From positions 1 to 45,956 of the forward strand of contig CAMVNW010000005.1 of the NCBI GenBank assembly GCA_947168965.1: a stretch of 45,956 nucleotides of DNA, in the 5' to 3' direction. The position numbers and the translations under genes are program-made. Below the pieces are notes generated by a model. The model did not search any database. It had not been told where the DNA came from and was given only the letters and a program-made list of their open reading frames with translations. Positions 40,970 to 45,956 of the stretch are shown here, one piece after another (position 1 is the stretch's first letter; every line of letters starts with the position of its first letter). The DNA comes from an uncultured Caryophanales bacterium (lineage in GTDB: Bacteria > Bacillota_I > Bacilli_A > RF39 > UBA660).

Positions 40970-41449
40970 TTAAATTTTTTTAAAAAGTTTATTATTAGAG
41001 TTGTTTTTAAAAACAAAATCTTTTATAAAAGTATTACTTACTTCATCAAAAATCAACTTTTCTTTTTCACCATCACAATATTCATCAAAATCAATACTAT
41101 GACATAAAACATAATCAGACAAATTACCTAATTCCTCAAGAGAAACATATTTACTAGATATATAATTATTTAATTTAAATAATTCCTCCAAATCATGATT
41201 ATATCCTGCATAGATAAAAGCATTTAATAACGAATTTCTTGAAATCATAAACTTATGTATATTATTTAACTCATTAAAATATATACCATTAGTATTAATA
41301 TAAAATTCACCAACATAATTATTATTTATTGTTTCATATTGAATAATAGTATTCAATAAACCACTAACAACATTATTTGATTCATCAGACATAAGACAAA
41401 TCAAATCAATTTTATCCAATTTAGCAAACTCTTTATTAACTAATTCCAT
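40970..41449 (-). CDS. Hypothetical protein, unknown
   Basis: 159-aa ORF with minus-strand terminator directly after; no recognised domain. Confidence 0.55.
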   Translation of the reverse strand: MELVNKEFAKLDKIDLICLMSDESNNVVSGLLNTIIQYETINNNYVGEFYINTNGIYFNELNNIHKFMISRNSLLNAFIYAGYNHDLEELFKLNNYISSKYVSLEELGNLSDYVLCHSIDFDEYCDGEKEKLIFDEVSNTFIKDFVFKNNSNNKLFKKI

Positions 41450-41504
41450 AGAAACACCTCATGAGAAACATTATAAAGCATATACCTTTTTTTTACAATA
41501 AAAA

Positions 41505-41521
41505 AAGAACATTTAGTTCTT
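41505..41521 (-). terminator. Terminator after tRNA pair
   Basis: AAGAAC-TAAAT-GTTCTT followed by T-run on minus strand. Confidence 0.6.
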
Positions 41522-41532
41522 TAAATTCAAAA

Positions 41533-41609
<77 letters not shown>

Positions 41610-41685
41610 AGAAAACATTACTACCAAAGTATACATTATTTTAGAAATTAATGCAATACCTTTTTAATAATTTTTAAAAAATAAA

Positions 41686-41761
41686 TGGTGGACTGTTAGG
41701 GACTCGAACCCTAGACCCACTGATTAAGAGTCAGTTGCTCTACCAACTGAGCTAACAGTCC
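41686..41761 (-). tRNA. tRNA-Lys(CTT), CCA encoded
   Basis: GGACTGTTAGCTCAGTTGGTAGAGCAACTGACTCTTAATCAGTGGGTCTAGGGTTCGAGTCCCTAACAGTCCACCA; anticodon loop CTCTTAA. Confidence 0.96.
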
Positions 41762-41892
41762 AAAACGAACAAATATAATATAACACAATTTAAAACAAAC
41801 TACAATATTAAAATGAAAATTTTTAAAATTTGTTGATTTAAATTAGAAAATAATATACAATTATATATAGTAAAAGAATAATAGGAGGAAAC

Positions 41893-44247
41893 ATGAATAC
41901 AGAAGAAAAACAACCGTTAACTATAGATTATTTAAGAAGAATGGATGCATATTGGAGAGCTGCTAATTACCTTTCAGTAGGACAACTATATCTATTAGAT
42001 AATCCTCTATTAGAAAATACATTAAAAAAAGAACATATAAAAAATAAAATTGTAGGACATTGGGGAACAGTTCCAGGGCAAAACTTTATATACGTTCACT
42101 TAAATAGAATCATTAAAAAATATGACTTAAATATGATTTATATTTCAGGACCAGGACATGGTGGAAATGCACTTGTATCAAATGCATATTTAGAAGGAAC
42201 ATATAGTGAAGTATACCCTAATATAAGTGAAGATAAAGAAGGAATGAAAAAACTATTTAAACAATTCTCTTTTCCTGGAGGAATATCATCACATGTAGCA
42301 CCAGAAACACCAGGATCAATTCATGAAGGCGGAGAACTAGGTTATTCACTCGCACATGCATTTGGAACTGTATTTGATAACAAAGATTTAATAACAGCAT
42401 GTATTGTTGGAGACGGAGAAGCAGAAACAGCTACCCTATCATCATCATGGCATAGTCTAAAATTTTTAAATCCAAAAACAGATGGCGCAGTTCTTCCAAT
42501 ATTACATCTAAACGGATATAAAATTAGTAATCCTACAATTTTTTCAAGAATATCTAAAGATGAAATTCAAAGTTTCTTCCATGGATTAGGCTGGAAACCT
42601 TATTTTGTAGAAGGAAACGAACCAATGATTATGCATGCAGAAATGGCTAAAACACTAGATAAAGTAATTGCAGAAATAAAAGAAATTCAATATAAAATAA
42701 GAAACTTAGATAGTGAAGAAAAATTCTTTTGGCCAATGATAGTATTAAGAACACCTAAAGGATGGACAGGGCCAAAAATAGTAGATGAAAAACAAATAGA
42801 AGGAACATTCAGAGCACACCAAGTACCAATAGATATGTCAAAAGAAGAACATATTGATCTACTATATAAATGGATGAAAAGCTATAAACCAGAAGAATTA
42901 TTTGATGAATCTGGAAAACTTATTAAACCATTAAAAGACTTAGCGCCAATTGGAAACATGAGAATGAGTGCAAATCCAATAACAAACGCTGGAGTAATAA
43001 AAGAATTAAAGCTACCCGATTTAAAACAATATGAAGTAAAAATAAATGAACACGGAAAAACAATAACACAAGACATGACAGAATTAGGAAAATACATAAG
43101 AGACTTATTTAAATTAAACAAAGACAATTTCAGAATATTTGGCCCAGACGAAACAATGTCAAATAGATTAAATAGCGTATTTGAAGAAACTAATAGAACT
43201 TGGAATATAGATAAATTAGAAAACGATGAATTCCTATCAAAAGATGGAAGAGTAATGGACTCAATGTTAAATGAAAACTTATGTGAAGGATGGTTAGAAG
43301 GATATACATTAACAGGAAGACATGGTATGTTCGCAAGCTATGAAGCATTTGTAAGAATTGTAGATTCAATGACAAGTCAACATGCTAAATGGTTAAAAAT
43401 GACAAGCCAAATACCATGGAGAAAAGATATTCCTGCACTAAACTATATATTATCATCAACTGTATGGCAACAAGACCATAACGGTTATACACACCAAGAA
43501 CCAGGGTTTCTTGATCACGTTGCAAATAAAAAATCAAAACTAATTAACCTATTTCTTCCACCTGATGCAAATACACTATTAGTAACATATGATTACTGTA
43601 TGAAACAAAGACAAAAAATAAATGTAATAGTATCATCAAAACATCCTAGCAATCAATGGTTATCACTAGAACAAGCAAAAAAACATTTTGAAAAAGGAAT
43701 TGGAATATGGGACTTTGCTAGTAATGATCAATTTGAAGAACCAGATATAATTATAGCAGCTGCAGGCGCAACACCTACTCTTGAAGCATTAGCAGCAACA
43801 ACTATAATAAAAAAATATATTAAAGATATAAAAATAAGATTTATAAATGTTATAAACCTTATGAAATTACAAACAAAAGAATTAAATATAAATGGTTTAT
43901 CAGACGATGACTTTGATATATTATTTACAAAAAATAAACCAATTATATTTGTAAATCATGGATATCCAGGTCTAATAAAACAACTATTATTTGAAAGAAA
44001 AAACAAAAACATAAAAGTTCTAGGATATTTAGAAGAAGGAACAATAACAACACCTTTTGATATGAGAGTACAAAATAAAATTGATAGATTTAATATAGTA
44101 AAAGAAATGGTAAAAAAACTTCCTAATGAAAACAAAGCTTATATAATAAATGAAATGGACAACAAACTAATAGAACACAAAGAATATATAAAAGAACATG
44201 GAATAGATATGGAAGAAGTTAGAAATTGGGAATATAAAAATTCATAG
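41893..44247 (+). CDS. xfp: Xylulose-5-phosphate/fructose-6-phosphate phosphoketolase
   Basis: DAYWRAANYLSVGQLYL, GHWGTVPGQNFIYVH, SGPGHGGNA, GDGEAETATL, YTHQEPGFLDHV. Confidence 0.96.
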   Translation: MNTEEKQPLTIDYLRRMDAYWRAANYLSVGQLYLLDNPLLENTLKKEHIKNKIVGHWGTVPGQNFIYVHLNRIIKKYDLNMIYISGPGHGGNALVSNAYLEGTYSEVYPNISEDKEGMKKLFKQFSFPGGISSHVAPETPGSIHEGGELGYSLAHAFGTVFDNKDLITACIVGDGEAETATLSSSWHSLKFLNPKTDGAVLPILHLNGYKISNPTIFSRISKDEIQSFFHGLGWKPYFVEGNEPMIMHAEMAKTLDKVIAEIKEIQYKIRNLDSEEKFFWPMIVLRTPKGWTGPKIVDEKQIEGTFRAHQVPIDMSKEEHIDLLYKWMKSYKPEELFDESGKLIKPLKDLAPIGNMRMSANPITNAGVIKELKLPDLKQYEVKINEHGKTITQDMTELGKYIRDLFKLNKDNFRIFGPDETMSNRLNSVFEETNRTWNIDKLENDEFLSKDGRVMDSMLNENLCEGWLEGYTLTGRHGMFASYEAFVRIVDSMTSQHAKWLKMTSQIPWRKDIPALNYILSSTVWQQDHNGYTHQEPGFLDHVANKKSKLINLFLPPDANTLLVTYDYCMKQRQKINVIVSSKHPSNQWLSLEQAKKHFEKGIGIWDFASNDQFEEPDIIIAAAGATPTLEALAATTIIKKYIKDIKIRFINVINLMKLQTKELNINGLSDDDFDILFTKNKPIIFVNHGYPGLIKQLLFERKNKNIKVLGYLEEGTITTPFDMRVQNKIDRFNIVKEMVKKLPNENKAYIINEMDNKLIEHKEYIKEHGIDMEEVRNWEYKNS

Positions 44248-44270
44248 AATAAAATCTATGAATTTTTTTA
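44239..44270 (+). terminator. xfp terminator
   Basis: AATTCATAGA-ATAAAA-TCTATGAATT followed by T-run on plus strand. Confidence 0.75.
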
Positions 44271-44807
44271 ATAGTTTTCAGCTTTAATTTCAAAAAAACT
44301 TTGAGGATGAGCACATACTGGACAAACACCTGGAGCCTTCTTACCAATAACAATATGTCCACAATTTCTACAAATCCAAATCTTCTCATCATCACGAGAA
44401 AAAACAACCTCATCATTAATATTCTTTAATAATTTTCTATATCTTTCCTCATGATGTTTTTCAATAGCAGCAACTTGTCTAAACTTTAAAGCTAAAGCCT
44501 TAAATCCTTCTTCTTCTGCAGTTTTAGCAAACTCTTCATACATATCAGTCCACTCATAGTTTTCACCATCAGCAGCCTCCTTCAAATTATCTATAGTTGA
44601 AGGAATACTTCCACCATGAAGTTCCTTATACCACATTTTAGCGTGTTCCTTTTCATTATTAGCAGTTTCTTCAAATATAGCAGCAATTTGCTCATATCCG
44701 TCTTTTTTAGCCTTAGAAGCAAAATATGTATATTTATTTCTTGCTTGAGACTCACCTGCAAACGCTTTCATTAAATTTTGTTCTGTCTTTGAACCTTTTA
44801 ATTCCAT
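44268..44807 (-). CDS. Rubrerythrin
   Basis: Ferritin-like diiron motifs ([20 protein letters not shown]-like, EKHHEERY) plus C-terminal rubredoxin CRNCGH...CPVCAH. Confidence 0.96.
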   Translation of the reverse strand: MELKGSKTEQNLMKAFAGESQARNKYTYFASKAKKDGYEQIAAIFEETANNEKEHAKMWYKELHGGSIPSTIDNLKEAADGENYEWTDMYEEFAKTAEEEGFKALALKFRQVAAIEKHHEERYRKLLKNINDEVVFSRDDEKIWICRNCGHIVIGKKAPGVCPVCAHPQSFFEIKAENY

Positions 44808-44833
44808 TTAAATCCTCCTTCTGAATGACAATT

Positions 44834-44869
44834 ATTATGCCTATAAAAAGTATAACATATAAGCATAAT
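44834..44869 (-). promoter_or_regulatory. Candidate regulated promoter of rubrerythrin
   Basis: 12-bp inverted repeat (11/12) ATTATGCCTATA...TATAAGCATAAT flanking an extended -10 TGTTATACT. Confidence 0.45.
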
Positions 44870-44884
44870 CAAAAAAAGATAAAA

Positions 44885-45862
44885 CTATAAATATTTTCTA
44901 AAAAAATCTTCAATTTTATCAAAAGGAATAATATCCATTTTATCATACAAATCAGTATGAACAGCACCTGGAATCAGATATAATTCCTTATTATCACTAT
45001 ACTTATTACCATTAATCATATTATTATAAGCATCACGACTCATATAACAAGAATGAGCCTTATCACCATGAATCAAAAGAACAGCACTTCTTATTTCATT
45101 AGAATAATGTAAAAATCTAGTATTTAATAAAGAAGTACCTGCAGTAACATTCCATCCACCATTAGAATTTAAACTTCTTTCATGATATCCCCTACTCGTT
45201 TTATAATAATCATAATAATCTCTAACAAAGAATGGAGCATCATCTGGTAAAGGATCAACAACTCCACCACCTAACTTATAAAAACCATTTTTAAAATCGA
45301 TCGTTCTTTGTTCATTTATATAAACCCTAGCCTTATACCTTTCATCTTCACTATCTTGACTATCAAAATAACCATTCCCACTAATTCTAGACATATCATA
45401 CATTGTAGAAGAAACAGTTGCCTTTATTCTAGTATCAATAGATGCAGCATTAATAGCCATTCCACCCCAACCACAAATACCAACAATTCCAATTTTATCA
45501 GGATCTACATTATCTTGAATAGATAAAAAGTCAACAGCAGCTTGATAATCCTCAGTATTAATATCAGGACTATTCATATATCTTGGCATACCACCTGATT
45601 CACCAGTAAACGAAGGATCAAAAGCAATAGCTAAAAATCCACGACGAGCTAACTCCTGAGCATATAAACCACTAGACTGTTCCTTAACAGCACCAAATGG
45701 TCCACATACAGCAATAGCGCTCAACTTGCCCTCATAATTAACTGGCATATACATATCAGCACATAATGTAATACCAAAATGATTAACAAAAGTAACTTTC
45801 TCACAAACAACATTATTATCTTTAGGAAAAACTTTATCCCAATCTCTAACTAAATTATCCAT
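44885..45862 (-). CDS. Alpha/beta hydrolase, dienelactone-hydrolase-like with Cys nucleophile elbow
   Basis: GIVGICGWGGMAIN nucleophile elbow (G-x-C-x-G), LLIHGDKAHSCYMSRDAY, VHTDLYD; start re-set to MDNLVRDWDK with GGAGGT SD. Confidence 0.83.
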   Translation of the reverse strand: MDNLVRDWDKVFPKDNNVVCEKVTFVNHFGITLCADMYMPVNYEGKLSAIAVCGPFGAVKEQSSGLYAQELARRGFLAIAFDPSFTGESGGMPRYMNSPDINTEDYQAAVDFLSIQDNVDPDKIGIVGICGWGGMAINAASIDTRIKATVSSTMYDMSRISGNGYFDSQDSEDERYKARVYINEQRTIDFKNGFYKLGGGVVDPLPDDAPFFVRDYYDYYKTSRGYHERSLNSNGGWNVTAGTSLLNTRFLHYSNEIRSAVLLIHGDKAHSCYMSRDAYNNMINGNKYSDNKELYLIPGAVHTDLYDKMDIIPFDKIEDFFRKYL

Positions 45863-45887
45863 ATTTACCTCCATTTTTATAATAAAA

Positions 45888-45914
45888 CTAGATGGATAAA
45901 TTATATCCACCTAG
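45888..45914 (-). promoter_or_regulatory. Hairpin/palindrome with embedded TATAAT upstream of alpha/beta hydrolase
   Basis: CTAGGTGGATA-TAATT-TATCCATCTAG on minus strand (10/11, the exception being G-U), containing TATAAT. Confidence 0.4.
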
Positions 45915-45956
45915 TAGTAGTCACACTAGTAATATAATCATATTCATCAACAACAT

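Noticed and set aside
44219-44416. Minus ORF overlapping the rubrerythrin C-terminus in another frame
   Set aside because: Overlaps the well-supported rubrerythrin and the xfp terminator.

Overview
Very AT-rich, almost entirely minus-strand, gene-dense window from a Bacilli-like (Firmicutes/Mollicutes-related) chromosome. TGA is used as a stop (e.g. pyk), so code 11 fits. Core content: division/wall genes (mraY 5' end, FtsI/PBP2-like, murG, murB, divIB, ftsA, ftsZ), replication/transcription genes (dnaB-like, dnaI, dnaG, sigA), translation genes (leuS and thrS with T-box leaders, trmK, mtaB, rsmE, rluD-like, tRNA-Ile(GAT), tRNA-Lys(CTT)), and metabolism (divergent pyruvate kinase, GH31, phosphoketolase, rubrerythrin, Cys-type alpha/beta hydrolase). 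Type IV pilus/type II secretion-like parts are scattered through it: prepilin peptidase, a PilC/GspF protein with a long Lys-rich N-terminal extension, a small pseudopilin, and a 572-aa pseudopilin-like protein. The best candidate for an undescribed system is the cassette at about 2.0-8.6 kb, where the giant prepilin sits between a polyprenyl-phosphate-sugar-type GT2, a GT-C-like membrane protein and UDP-uronic-acid genes, suggesting a glycosylated pilin-like surface protein. Other points for follow-up: a GH31 with the expected acid/base Asp replaced by Lys; an RNB-domain protein lacking one of four metal-binding Asp and replacing ytxB/ytxC between dnaI and thrS; a T-box operon coupling a small membrane protein to leuS; a divergent XRE pair around a perfect 8-bp inverted repeat; and hairpins containing promoter -10 elements. 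No CRISPR array, IS element, prophage or rRNA was seen. All family calls are from reading motifs by eye; no searches were run.
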